Notes: generated from the sequence alone by a model not told the origin. Positions 1 through 7,698 are shown, counted from the stretch's first letter. The stretch is 16,150 bases of DNA from Atribacterota bacterium (GCA_030599445.1 JAUVOA010000006.1:1-16150), one strand, 5' to 3'. Numbers and translations are program-made.

Positions 1-525
1 AATATTTTTCCTTATCTTGCCAGAACCAATAATTACTCCACCTTTTATCGTAAGATGAGATGCGGATAATTTTAATTCGCCCTTCTCTCCTTTAGATTTT
101 AGTTCTTTATTTATATCTTCTATAAAACTTTGGGATATTTTTCTCTGGTCTGAAGACCCAATAAAAATAGTTTCATCGCCTATTTCAATATTATCTAAAA
201 TCAATTTCTTTATAAAATTATGATATTCTTTATCATTTAATTTTAAAATATTTTCTAAGGCTTTATCAAAAACATCTTCAATAATATTTTGTTTTTCCAA
301 TAGAATAGTCTTTTTTGCCTTTAAATTAGCCTCGGTTAATATTTTACTTTTTTTTAAGGATGCTTCTTGTTTGTTTTTATATAATATTACATTTTTAATA
401 TTATTTGCTTCCTTTTCGCCCTTTTTTATAATATTACCTGCATTATCTTCAGCTTGAGCAATAATTTTTTCTGCTTGAATCCTGGCATCAGATATAATTT
501 TATTATTTATATCTTTAATAGTCAT
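1..525 (-). CDS. atpE (ntpE): V-type ATP synthase subunit E (peripheral stalk), 3'-truncated by window edge
   Basis: The ATG lies at 525-523 and 175 codons are visible before the window ends without a stop. The family is usually about 190-200 residues, so roughly 20 C-terminal residues are missing. The first ~85 residues are a charged, Ala/Lys/Glu-rich helix (MTIKDINNKIISDARIQAEK), as expected of the long coiled coil that pairs with the G/H subunit. The visible end reads KGGVIIGSGKIRKNI, matching the conserved GG-hydrophobic-G segment of the globular domain that binds the catalytic head. An AAGGA Shine-Dalgarno lies about 10 nt upstream, in the 15-nt gap after subunit K. The subunit is part of the peripheral stalk (stator) that stops the catalytic head rotating. 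Family assignment is firm from neighbours and architecture; primary conservation in this family is low. Confidence 0.9.
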   Translation of the reverse strand, partial: MTIKDINNKIISDARIQAEKIIAQAEDNAGNIIKKGEKEANNIKNVILYKNKQEASLKKSKILTEANLKAKKTILLEKQNIIEDVFDKALENILKLNDKEYHNFIKKLILDNIEIGDETIFIGSSDQRKISQSFIEDINKELKSKGEKGELKLSASHLTIKGGVIIGSGKIRKNI

Positions 526-540
526 ATAATATTCGTCCTT

Positions 541-1017
541 TTATAAACTTATTCCATTGAAAAGTAAAAGAGAAGCCAATAAAGAAAATACTGCGTAGGT
601 TTCTACCATAGTAACCATTACTATCGCTTTACCAAGTCCTTCCGGATTTCTTGCAGCTAATCCTATGGCTGCAGCAGCAGTTTTCCCTTGATACCATCCA
701 GAAAAAAATCCTACTACACCTACAGGTATACAGGCAAAAAATATCTGCCATCCCTGATCTAAAGTCAAAGGAATTGGTGAGCCTCCAAGTATACCTGTTT
801 TCATTAATACCCAAAATCCAACCAATAAACCATAAATGCCTTGTGTACCTGGAAAGGCTTGTAAAAACAATACCAGACCAAATTTTTCCGGTTCTTCAGT
901 TAATACTCCTATACCAGCAGCTCCGGCTATTCCTACTCCAATGCCAGAACCAGAACAAGCTAAACCTATAGCTGTTGCAGAACCTAAAAACGCAATTACT
1001 ATTCCTTGTGTAATCAT
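541..1017 (-). CDS. atpK (ntpK): V-type ATP synthase subunit K (membrane rotor ring, c-subunit)
   Basis: This is a 158-residue proteolipid with four predicted membrane helices (about 4-30, 48-72, 88-112, 128-154), i.e. a fused duplication of the two-helix c hairpin. The second hairpin has the ion-carrying glutamate E139 in MVETYA. The first hairpin has glutamine in FPGTQGIYG (T58, Q59, Y62) instead of a second acid, so each subunit carries one ion site. Q110 lies in YQGKTAAAA. T64, Q65, Y68, Q110 and E139 of the Enterococcus hirae NtpK ring form its Na+ site, and each has a counterpart here, so Na+ coupling is inferred. The start is supported by an AGGAGG sequence 5 nt upstream of the ATG. 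The gene sits between I and E, as in the E. hirae ntpFIKE order. The 163-nt gap before it holds a hairpin and repeat words. Confidence 0.97.
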   Translation of the reverse strand: MITQGIVIAFLGSATAIGLACSGSGIGVGIAGAAGIGVLTEEPEKFGLVLFLQAFPGTQGIYGLLVGFWVLMKTGILGGSPIPLTLDQGWQIFFACIPVGVVGFFSGWYQGKTAAAAIGLAARNPEGLGKAIVMVTMVETYAVFSLLASLLLFNGISL

Positions 1018-1100
1018 ATTCTCCTCCTTTTTCTAATTATTAGCTTTAACTAATGAATTTCTCTACTTGAATTACTAATTTTGCCCTTCTTTTTTGCCTT

Positions 1101-1136
1101 TTAAGGTTTATAAGCACGATGTATCGTGTCCCTTAA
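1101..1136 (-). other. Hairpin in the subunit I-K intergenic gap
   Basis: TTAAGG (1101-1106) pairs with CCTTAA (1131-1136). Inside these, CACGAT (1115-1120) pairs with ATCGTG (1123-1128) across a 2-nt loop. On the transcribed strand this would form a two-part stem between the large subunit I gene and the highly expressed ring subunit gene. No U-tract follows, so an intrinsic terminator is unlikely. An RNA-processing or stability element is possible but unproven. Confidence 0.45.
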
Positions 1137-1151
1137 CTTCTAATTTTCCTC

Positions 1152-1193
1152 ACGCGATACTCGATACGAATTACTATCTACTAGCTACTAATT
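1152..1193. repeat. Heptamer words plus 21-nt inverted copy of a distant repeat
   Basis: Positions 1152-1172 are an exact reverse complement of 3830-3850 (21 nt). They are followed by three 7-nt words, ACTATCT, ACTAGCT and ACTAATT (1173-1193). The block overlaps the last codons of subunit I, whose stop is at 1181-1183. Confidence 0.75.
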
Positions 1194-3178
1194 CGAACTT
1201 TTATATATTTAGTGGTGACCTTGAAAGGTTTAAAACGGGTCCCTCCACCTTCATAAAACTTAGTAAAATATTCTACGTATTGTAAACGAGTTGAATGGAT
1301 AAATGCACCCATACCGCTTATTACCATATTAAATAGATGTCCTACAATAAAGACTAAAGCTGCTATAATGATTCCAATAATTGGAATATCTTTAAATAAC
1401 ACGACAAAATTATTAACCACCACTGCTAATACTGCAGTTGATAATCCCAAAGCAAATAGTCGTGAATATGAAAGGATATCACTAAAATAACCTATAAGAT
1501 CATATAAACTTAGTACTCCACCGGCAGCTTTTAGTATAATATTTTTATTTGTCCTTCCCTGGGTAATAACCACAGATAACAATCCCGCCCAAATTATATA
1601 TTTGGTAATAATTTCATATTCCGCCAAAGAATCAATAGTATTTGCTATTATATATAAGAGTAATCCGGAAATTAATAACAACCATGAGCCTTGGTCCATT
1701 AAGCCTGTTTTAATTTTATCTTCTTTAATATTGGCAATAAATTTAATGATAAATCCGGTGTAAATTTGAATTACTCCTAAAGATAGAGATATCAATAAAA
1801 GAGGCATGGGATTTTTTATCGGGTCAAGTAAAGATATTGTATCGATTAAAAAAGTTTTTATAAATGAAATATTTTTTGGAAGATAATTAAGGGTATCCCC
1901 CATCCAACTACCCATAATCGCCCCCATTATAAAAGTGGATATTCCACCTAAGAAAAATAATCCAAAAAATTTCTTTGTCATCCCTTCAAATTTAAATTTT
2001 ACCAAAGCAAAGTAAGACAAAACAGCGATAACTAAACCATAGCCGGCATCAGATAAACACATTCCGAAAAAAATAAAATAAAAGGGAGCAAATAAAGGAG
2101 TAGGGTCAAATTCCTTATATTTAGGGATTCCATACAGTTCTGTTACTGATTCAAAAGGTTCTACAAATTTATTATTCTTTAAAGCAACTGGTATATCATC
2201 GCTTTCCTTAGGATCACTAAAGATTATCTCTAATTCTTTAAATTTTTTATATAATATATTTTTTAACTTATTCAGCTCTTTCTTTAAAATCCATCCTTCG
2301 ATGATTATAACTTTTCCAGTCTGTTTGATGTATCTTTCTATATCTTTTTTACTTTTTAAAATAGATAAATAATCAAAAGCAAGATATAATGATAAATTCT
2401 CTCTATATATCTTTTTACATGCTTTAAAAATTATTTCCCTTTTTTCCTCAATATTTTTTGATTCTTTATAGATATCTTCTAAGATATTTTGTGGAGTTTT
2501 GCTAAATTCTAAAGGAACTTTAAAATAGTCAATATTGTATTTATTTAATATTTTTTTAATAAGAGCATAGTATTCAGATATTGAAAGAATTGTTATCTTG
2601 CATTGTTTTTTATCTTCGGTAATTTTTATTATTTCAATTTCTTTTCCTATTCTTATTATTTCTTCCAAGCAAGAAACAAAATCTTTTGAAGGGAGAGTTC
2701 CTACAATAATTTTAGTGTTTTTTGTGCCTTCTAAGTCCTCTACTTTTAGGTCTAATTGTTTCCATTCTTCTAACTGTTCTTGAATATTTTTAAGATGGTT
2801 TTCTCTGTTTTTTAGATTCTTGAGGTCCCCATCTAATTCTTTGCACTTTTTATAAATATTTTTATAATCATATTGAAAAAATAAAGGGGATAATTTTTTA
2901 TAATCATAAACCTTATCGGGGGTGACCAAGGATTTATCTGATTTTTTAGGTTTGTCTTTGAAATTCGATAGGAAATCTATGCAATAATTTATTTCTGGTA
3001 ATGCGGATATGCTATCCGTATTATTTATTGTATTGAAATCTAATAAACCAGGCATCTTTAATTTAGATGTAACATCTATTATTTGGACACAGCCTGCTTT
3101 TTGGAGTTCTTCAATAATCTTGTCTTTTAGTTCAAGATGAGTAAAAATATTTACTTTTTTTACCTTACAAACAGCCAT
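1181..3178 (-). CDS. atpI (ntpI): V-type ATP synthase subunit I (membrane stator, a-subunit)
   Basis: The product is 665 residues, normal for the family. Residues 1-~350 form the cytoplasmic, partly coiled-coil domain (coil near 105-150) that contacts the E/G stalks. The membrane domain follows, opening with LYGIPKYKEFDPTP and FFGMCLSDAGYGL (about 348-382), which are family hallmarks. SYSRLFALGLS at 570-580 carries the essential arginine R573 that faces the rotor-ring glutamate during ion translocation. The C-terminus has HSTRLQYVEYFTKFYEGGG followed by FKPF (about 628-652), also characteristic. The ATG at 3178 overlaps the TAA of the preceding stalk gene in a TAATG junction, implying translational coupling. 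The last residues (about VRISS) are encoded by intergenic repeat words, so the natural C-terminus may have been slightly rewritten. Confidence 0.97.
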   Translation of the reverse strand: MAVCKVKKVNIFTHLELKDKIIEELQKAGCVQIIDVTSKLKMPGLLDFNTINNTDSISALPEINYCIDFLSNFKDKPKKSDKSLVTPDKVYDYKKLSPLFFQYDYKNIYKKCKELDGDLKNLKNRENHLKNIQEQLEEWKQLDLKVEDLEGTKNTKIIVGTLPSKDFVSCLEEIIRIGKEIEIIKITEDKKQCKITILSISEYYALIKKILNKYNIDYFKVPLEFSKTPQNILEDIYKESKNIEEKREIIFKACKKIYRENLSLYLAFDYLSILKSKKDIERYIKQTGKVIIIEGWILKKELNKLKNILYKKFKELEIIFSDPKESDDIPVALKNNKFVEPFESVTELYGIPKYKEFDPTPLFAPFYFIFFGMCLSDAGYGLVIAVLSYFALVKFKFEGMTKKFFGLFFLGGISTFIMGAIMGSWMGDTLNYLPKNISFIKTFLIDTISLLDPIKNPMPLLLISLSLGVIQIYTGFIIKFIANIKEDKIKTGLMDQGSWLLLISGLLLYIIANTIDSLAEYEIITKYIIWAGLLSVVITQGRTNKNIILKAAGGVLSLYDLIGYFSDILSYSRLFALGLSTAVLAVVVNNFVVLFKDIPIIGIIIAALVFIVGHLFNMVISGMGAFIHSTRLQYVEYFTKFYEGGGTRFKPFKVTTKYIKVRISS

Positions 3179-3495
3179 TATTTTCCTTCCATTACTTTTT
3201 CAATTACTATTTTTACCGCTATATCGATATTTTCAAAAGAACTTTTACCTAGCTCTTCTTTCTCTCTTTCACTTTTTTTTATAATATTATCTGCTTCTAT
3301 CCTGGCTAATTTTTCTTCTCTTTTAATTATCATCTTTCCATCTCTTTTAGCTTCTTCTTTGATTCTTTCAATTAGTTTATCGGCTTCTTCGTGGGCATTG
3401 TTAACGATTTTATCAGCTTTATCATTGGCATCTTTGATAATCTTATCTGCTGCACGTTCAGTTTTTTTAACTTCTTCGATGATTTTATTTAACAA
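3178..3495 (-). CDS. atpH (ntpF): V-type ATP synthase subunit H/G (peripheral-stalk coiled coil)
   Basis: This is a small, almost wholly helical, charged protein of about 105 residues with heptad-like Ala/Ile spacing (KIIKDANDKADKIVNNAHEE). It matches the H/G stalk subunit that pairs with subunit E in bacterial and archaeal A/V-type ATPases. It is the first gene of the operon, as ntpF is in E. hirae. Start choice: a GTG at 3504 directly abuts GAGGGG and leaves no room for a ribosome. A TTG at 3495-3493 is 5 nt after GAGGGGTGA (8 nt after GAGGGG) and gives the family-like N-terminus MLNKIIEE, so the TTG is preferred. Its stop overlaps the start of subunit I by one base. Sequence alone cannot give exact subunit naming (G, H or F); context makes the role clear. 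Confidence 0.87.
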   Translation of the reverse strand: MLNKIIEEVKKTERAADKIIKDANDKADKIVNNAHEEADKLIERIKEEAKRDGKMIIKREEKLARIEADNIIKKSEREKEELGKSSFENIDIAVKIVIEKVMEGK

Positions 3496-3500
3496 AAAAT

Positions 3501-3509
3501 TCACCCCTC
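3501..3509 (-). promoter_or_regulatory. Ribosome binding site that decides a TTG start (stalk subunit H)
   Basis: GAGGGGTGA on the minus strand ends 5 nt before TTG at 3495. An upstream GTG at 3504 overlaps the motif itself and is therefore a poor start. Confidence 0.65.
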
Positions 3510-3599
3510 AATAATTATAAAATAGTCTCCAAAAAAACTTCATAAATGATGGATTATAGCTTATAAATACATTGCGTTATTACTAAATATTTAATGAAA

Positions 3600-3628
3600 A
3601 TTATAACATATTATATAATTATTCTCAA
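3600..3628 (-). promoter_or_regulatory. Sigma-70-type promoter of the V-type ATPase operon
   Basis: On the minus strand: -35 TTGAGA (3628-3623), a 17-nt spacer, and -10 TATAAT (3605-3600) preceded by TGT, i.e. an extended -10. Five of six -35 bases and all -10 bases match consensus. Transcription would start near 3593, giving a leader of roughly 95-100 nt before the TTG start at 3495. Confidence 0.8.
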
Positions 3629-3663
3629 TGCTAAGATAGTATCAAGTATATAATACATTAATA

Positions 3664-3851
3664 AGTAATGAGTAATGAGTAATAAAATTAAATTCCCTAA
3701 ATCATAGAAATGGGTACTTATTGCTGGTTACTTATCACATGTTACACATTATATCTTTTGTTAGCTAGTTAGTTGGTTACCTGGTTAATTGGTTAAGAAA
3801 ATAATAGGAAAAAACCAGGAGCCAGAATAAATTCGTATCGAGTATCGCGTA
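3664..3851. repeat. Composite intergenic repeat, copy A (81-nt + 86-nt modules)
   Basis: This block fills most of the 399-nt gap between the ATPase operon start and ispG. It opens with three heptamers (AGTAATG, AGTAATG, AGTAATA; 3664-3684). Positions 3671-3751 align without gaps to 10970-11050 with 66 of 81 identical by my count, and most differences are transitions. Positions 3763-3794 are four octamers (AGCTAGTT, AGTTGGTT, ACCTGGTT, AATTGGTT). Positions 3766-3851 align without gaps to 10877-10962 with about 79 of 86 identical. In copy B the two modules occur in the opposite order. The rest of this gap (3510-3599, 3852-3894) shows only the promoter leader and an A/T-rich tail. Confidence 0.85.
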
Positions 3852-3894
3852 AAAAAACTAGAGAAAAAAGAAGATAAAAAAAGGGCACCAGATT

Positions 3895-4947
3895 TCACAT
3901 ACTTTCAATTTCTTCTAATAATCTTCTTATTATTATTTTATCACTACATTTTGCAATTATCTTGCCTTTTTTAAATAGCATTCCATTTTTTTTATCGAAT
4001 GCAACTCCTATATCAGCTTCTTTTGCTTCACCCGGACCATTTACCATACATCCCATAACTGCAATAGTTAATGGTTTATTGATATTATGAATCTGCTTTT
4101 CCACTTTTTTTACAATTTTACTTAAGTCTACCTTGCATCTCCCACAGGTAGGACAAGAAATTAAATCTGGGCTTCTTTGTCTAAGATGTAAAGCCTTTAA
4201 TATCTCATACCCTACTTTTATTTCTTCTACGGGGTCTCCGGTCAGTGATATTCTAATAGTATCGCCGATTCCTTGAAATAATAGTGAGCCAATTCCCACA
4301 GATGATTTAATGATGCCTTGAAAAGGCGGGCCTGCTTCAGTAATTCCCAAGTGTAAAGGATAATCATATTTTGAGGAAAATATATTGTTTGCTTCGATAG
4401 TATTAATTATATTTGTGGATTTAATGGAGAATATTATATTATGATAGTTGAGTTCATCTAATATCTTGATAACTCTTACAGCACTTTCCACTAAAGCTTG
4501 GGGAGTTACTTTTTTGTATTTCTTCAGTATATTTTTATCTAATGAACCGGAATTTATACCAAACCTAATAGGTAAATTTATTTTCTTTGCTGATTTTATA
4601 ACTAATTTAATTTTCTCATTATTGCCGATATTTCCAGGGTTTATCCGTAATCCATCCACACCATATTCAATTGATTTTAAGGCTAATTTGTAATCATAGT
4701 GAATATCAGCAACTAAGGGTATATTAATTTCTTTTTTTATCAATGGCAGTGAATTGCACGATTCTGAGTCCGGAACAGCCACTCTTACAAGTTCACAACC
4801 TTCTTTTTCCATTATTTTTATCTGGGATACTGTATCTGATATATTTTTCGTGTCAGTATTAGTCATTGATTGAACTGAAATTGGAGCATCCCCTCCGATT
4901 TTCAAGTTACCTACCTTCACGCTCCGGGTCTTTCTTCTCATATACAT
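3895..4947 (-). CDS. ispG: 4-hydroxy-3-methylbut-2-enyl diphosphate synthase (IspG/GcpE)
   Basis: IspG catalyses the penultimate step of the DXP isoprenoid pathway: reductive ring opening of MEcPP to HMBPP, using a [4Fe-4S] cluster and two electrons. At 350 residues this is the short bacterial form: a TIM barrel plus C-terminal cluster domain. Visible signatures are SVQSMTNTDT (24-33), CPTCGRC with C265 and C268, and MGCMVNGPGEA with the third cysteine C300 and cluster-ligating E307. Their spacing matches E. coli IspG (C270, C273, C305, E312). The ATG at 4947 follows AAGGA with 11 nt spacing; M3 is a worse-spaced alternative. The gene lies 22 nt after rseP, in the usual order. The reductant is probably a ferredoxin or flavodoxin, and a ferredoxin gene lies in this same cluster. 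Confidence 0.98.
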   Translation of the reverse strand: MYMRRKTRSVKVGNLKIGGDAPISVQSMTNTDTKNISDTVSQIKIMEKEGCELVRVAVPDSESCNSLPLIKKEINIPLVADIHYDYKLALKSIEYGVDGLRINPGNIGNNEKIKLVIKSAKKINLPIRFGINSGSLDKNILKKYKKVTPQALVESAVRVIKILDELNYHNIIFSIKSTNIINTIEANNIFSSKYDYPLHLGITEAGPPFQGIIKSSVGIGSLLFQGIGDTIRISLTGDPVEEIKVGYEILKALHLRQRSPDLISCPTCGRCKVDLSKIVKKVEKQIHNINKPLTIAVMGCMVNGPGEAKEADIGVAFDKKNGMLFKKGKIIAKCSDKIIIRRLLEEIESM

Positions 4948-4969
4948 CTTTTACAATTTCCTTCTTTTT

Positions 4970-6016
4970 CTACTCAAAAAAAACTCTTAAAATGTCCTTA
5001 TAAGTAGCAATAATAAAAATAATTATCATAAATGATATCCCGATGAAATACATAAAGCTTATTTTTTCAGCTTCCAGGGGCTTACCTCTTAATTTTTCAA
5101 TAGCTAAAATTATTATATGCCCGCCATCTAAAATAGGGATAGGAAGAAGATTAAACAATCCTATAAATATACTTAAAATTGCTGTAAAATATAATAAGTT
5201 TAAGAAGCCTAATTTTGCTGCTTCTCCGGTCATTTGAGCTATACCTAAAGGTCCTGCTATTTCAAGGGGGACTTTCCCGGTAATCATTTCCATTATGTTG
5301 AAAAATATTAATTTAATAATATTTCCAGTTGTAATTAAGCCCCTGGAAAATGCTGAAAATATATTAATCCTTTCCATAAATATTTCAAAAGTAATTCCAA
5401 TTAAACCTTTTTTGTAACTATCATCATATTCAGGAATTACAAAAACCTCAATAATCTCCCCTACCCTATCCAAGGTTATTTGTAATTCTTCTCCTGAACT
5501 CTCATTTATAATATTCGCAATTCTCTTAGGATCATCCATTTTTGTCGAATTAATCGCGATAATTTTATCTCCGGAAAAGATACCAGCTTGTTCAGCAGGG
5601 CCATTTTCAACAACCGTCGATACATAATTGGTAACTACCGGAATTCCATTTGTAAAAAATATAAGACTAAATATAACAACTGCGGTTGCAATATTCATAA
5701 AAGGACCTAGGGCCACTATTAATGCTCTAATCCCCAATGATTTCTTATCAAACCTTTGTTCTTCGGGTACTTCTTCTGATGTTTTCTTACCTTTTTCTTG
5801 TCCCATTTCCCCAGCCATTTTTACATAACCGCCGAGAGGAATTAAGCAGATTACATATTCTGTTTGGTTTTTTGTAAACCCTAATATTCTTGGTCCGAAA
5901 CCAAAGGCAAATTTATATACCCTTACTCCAGATGCTTTAGCAGCAATAAAATGACCGAATTCATGAAAAAATATTAATATACTAAAAACAAATATAAAGG
6001 CAATTACAGTTAACAT
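4970..6016 (-). CDS. rseP: RIP metalloprotease, site-2 protease family
   Basis: This is a membrane-embedded zinc protease of 348 residues that cleaves transmembrane segments of regulatory proteins such as anti-sigma factors. The zinc motif HEFGH is at 18-22 in the first membrane helix. The second conserved motif, NLLPIPILDGGH, is at 289-300 and its D297 is the third zinc ligand. FGFGPRI (38-44) and GGYVKMAGE (62-70) are also typical. One PDZ domain (about 127-195) lies between the catalytic helices, in contrast to two in E. coli RseP, so it resembles the single-PDZ RasP form. C-terminal membrane helices cover about 275-342. The ATG has an AGGAG 5 nt upstream. It sits between dxr and ispG as in the classical uppS-cdsA-dxr-rseP-ispG cluster. 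No sigma or anti-sigma gene is present in the window, so its substrate is unknown. Confidence 0.96.
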   Translation of the reverse strand: MLTVIAFIFVFSILIFFHEFGHFIAAKASGVRVYKFAFGFGPRILGFTKNQTEYVICLIPLGGYVKMAGEMGQEKGKKTSEEVPEEQRFDKKSLGIRALIVALGPFMNIATAVVIFSLIFFTNGIPVVTNYVSTVVENGPAEQAGIFSGDKIIAINSTKMDDPKRIANIINESSGEELQITLDRVGEIIEVFVIPEYDDSYKKGLIGITFEIFMERINIFSAFSRGLITTGNIIKLIFFNIMEMITGKVPLEIAGPLGIAQMTGEAAKLGFLNLLYFTAILSIFIGLFNLLPIPILDGGHIIILAIEKLRGKPLEAEKISFMYFIGISFMIIIFIIATYKDILRVFFE

Positions 6017-6035
6017 TTTTACTCCTAAATATATT

Positions 6036-6203
6036 AGTCGTTAGTCGTTAGCTTAAAATACAACATACACGATAAACTAGTTAAATAGTACAATTCTAAT
6101 AATTTACTAACCAATTAACTAAGTAACTAATAAACGAATCGAGATATATATTTAAATTTTAAATTTTGAGCTATGGTTTTGCGCTTTGCGTTTTTCGTTA
6201 TTT
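6036..6203. repeat. rseP-dxr spacer with heptamer and octamer words
   Basis: Visible units: AGTCGTT twice (6036-6049); three octamers AACCAATT, AACTAAGT, AACTAATA (6109-6132); and four heptamer-spaced GTTTTGC-like words (6176-6203). The last set overlaps the stop codon of dxr (6198-6200). I see no clear promoter or terminator in the 181-nt gap, so rseP-ispG may be read through from dxr. Confidence 0.65.
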
Positions 6204-7361
6204 TGCATTTGTACAAAAATCTAAAGCTCTCTCTCTGGCCCAGTAGTCAGCATCTAAGATATCATTAATGTTGGGATTATACTTTGGTTTGTGTTTTTTC
6301 ATGGTGTTTTGAATAATTAAAGGAATTGCGGAAAAGCTTATTTTACTATTTAAAAAAGCATTGACTGCAATTTCGTTTGCCCCATTTAATACCGCTGGCA
6401 TCGTTCCTCCAAGCTCTAAGGCTTGATAGGCAAGTTTAATACAAGGGAATTTGTTAAAATTTGGTTTTTTAAAAGTTAGTTGACCTATTTTGGTTAATTC
6501 CAGGCGTGGATAGTTATTAGTAGTTCTATTAGGATAAAATAAAGCGTGCTGGATAGGAATCTTCATGTCATGTTCACCTATTTGAGCCAAAATAGTACCG
6601 TCTACAAATTGAACCATTGAGTGCACATAACTTTGAGGATGGATTACGATTTCTATTTTATTAGCCGGTATATTGAAAAACCATTTTGCTTCAATTACTT
6701 CTAATCCCTTATTCATCAAAGTAGCGGAATCAATGGTAACTTTTTTCCCCATTTTCCAAGTAGGATGATTCAACGCGTCCTCAATTGATACATTGTTTAA
6801 AGTGGTTTCGGTTAAATTATAAAGTGCCCCTCCGGATGCAGTTAATATAATTTTTTCTACACTGTTTTTTTGTTCATTCTTTAAACACTGTAAAATTGCA
6901 CTATGCTCACTATCTATCGGTAAAATAGTTGCATTCCTTAGCTTAGCTTCTTTAACTAATAATTCACCAGCTACTACCATTGCTTCTTTACTGGCTAAAG
7001 CGATATTTTTCCCCCGTTTCACTGCTTCAAAAGTAGGTATAAGAGATGCTATCCCGGTAATAGCAACTACAATAATATCAGCTTCTTCTAAGATTGATAT
7101 TTTTACTAATCCATCAGTCCCCCATAATATTTTAATATCATTTAAGTTATTTAAATCCTTTTTTAATCCCTTGGCGGTATATTCGTTTTTAACTACTGCT
7201 ATTTTTGGTTTAAAAAAACTTATCTGCTCCTTAAGAAAAGTCGTATTTTCCCACCCACTTAGACCTACTACTTCAAATTCATTTGAATATTTTCGTATAA
7301 CTTCTAAGGTTTGTTGTCCTATTGAGCCTGTTGAACCCAATATAACTATTTTTTTTCTCAT
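6198..7361 (-). CDS. dxr: 1-deoxy-D-xylulose-5-phosphate reductoisomerase
   Basis: Dxr is the committed enzyme of the DXP isoprenoid pathway. It rearranges and reduces DXP to 2-C-methyl-D-erythritol 4-phosphate using NADPH and a divalent metal. The N-terminus MRKKIVILGSTGSIG holds the Rossmann NADPH loop. Further signatures are ASKEAMV, the metal-binding IDSEHSA, the substrate loop TASGGAL followed by HPTWKMGKKVTIDSATLMNK, and IHPQSYVHSMVQF. The start is the ATG at 7361 (387 residues), with CGGGA 7 nt upstream. A TTG at 7382 would add seven residues but has no convincing ribosome site. The C-terminal codons and stop overlap GTTTTGC-like repeat words. A 337-nt spacer separates it from cdsA, unusually large for this cluster. 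Confidence is near certain. Confidence 0.98.
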   Translation of the reverse strand: MRKKIVILGSTGSIGQQTLEVIRKYSNEFEVVGLSGWENTTFLKEQISFFKPKIAVVKNEYTAKGLKKDLNNLNDIKILWGTDGLVKISILEEADIIVVAITGIASLIPTFEAVKRGKNIALASKEAMVVAGELLVKEAKLRNATILPIDSEHSAILQCLKNEQKNSVEKIILTASGGALYNLTETTLNNVSIEDALNHPTWKMGKKVTIDSATLMNKGLEVIEAKWFFNIPANKIEIVIHPQSYVHSMVQFVDGTILAQIGEHDMKIPIQHALFYPNRTTNNYPRLELTKIGQLTFKKPNFNKFPCIKLAYQALELGGTMPAVLNGANEIAVNAFLNSKISFSAIPLIIQNTMKKHKPKYNPNINDILDADYWARERALDFCTNAK

Positions 7362-7443
7362 AATTAAATCCCGTACTTTCAAAAATTTGTTCTCATTGAA
7401 TTAATAATTAGTTTTAAATATTATTTTTCAGTTTTCAGTTATT

Positions 7444-7546
7444 ATTATACAGCGAAAAGCTTAAAGCTAAAAGTGAAAAACCATAATTCAAAACTCAAAA
7501 CTTTTTCGTATTGTTTGATATATATTAGAATATACAAGGTTTGCAA
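7444..7546 (-). promoter_or_regulatory. Candidate promoter(s) for dxr
   Basis: Two weak options appear on the minus strand. A perfect TATAAT (7449-7444) lies 82 nt before the start codon but has no good -35 at 16-18 nt. Further upstream, TTGCAA (7546-7541) and TATATA (7524-7519) are 16 nt apart. In DNA this AT-rich, either could be chance. Confidence 0.3.
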
Positions 7547-7597
7547 AATTTTTATGATTTTATTTTCTATATCTTAAGTTCTTTTTCTTCTTTCTTT

Positions 7598-7632
7598 ACT
7601 ATATACTATATACTAAATACTATATACTAACT
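7598..7632. repeat. Tandem heptamer array, five ACTATAT-like units
   Basis: Five contiguous 7-nt units, ACTATAT, ACTATAT, ACTAAAT, ACTATAT and ACTAACT, lie in the cdsA-dxr spacer. The rest of the 337-nt spacer (7362-7698) is AT-rich, with doublets such as TTCAGTT twice (near 7427-7440) and CAAAACT twice (near 7488-7502), and holds no gene that I can see. Confidence 0.8.
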
Positions 7633-7698
7633 TGGCTTTACGTTTTGCGCTACCACTATTCATTATTCAGGACGGACAGAAAAAGGAAATTCCGACAA

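Noticed and set aside
651..971. Plus-strand open frame of about 100 codons
   Set aside because: It lies wholly antisense to the well-supported ring subunit gene and is Gln/Leu-rich because it mirrors Ala/Gly/Ile codons. It has no family resemblance.
3137..3514. Plus-strand open frame rich in Ser/Ile/Leu
   Set aside because: It is the complement of the coiled-coil stalk gene and the start of subunit I. Its composition is the expected mirror of Lys/Glu/Asp codons, and it has no ribosome site of its own.
3664..3851. Intergenic repeats as a CRISPR array
   Set aside because: Units are 7-8 nt and contiguous, with no 25-40 nt direct repeats separated by unique spacers and no cas genes nearby.
3855..3894. 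T-rich tract after ispG as an intrinsic terminator
   Set aside because: The transcript has U-runs near 3874-3884, but I find no convincing GC-rich stem immediately before them.
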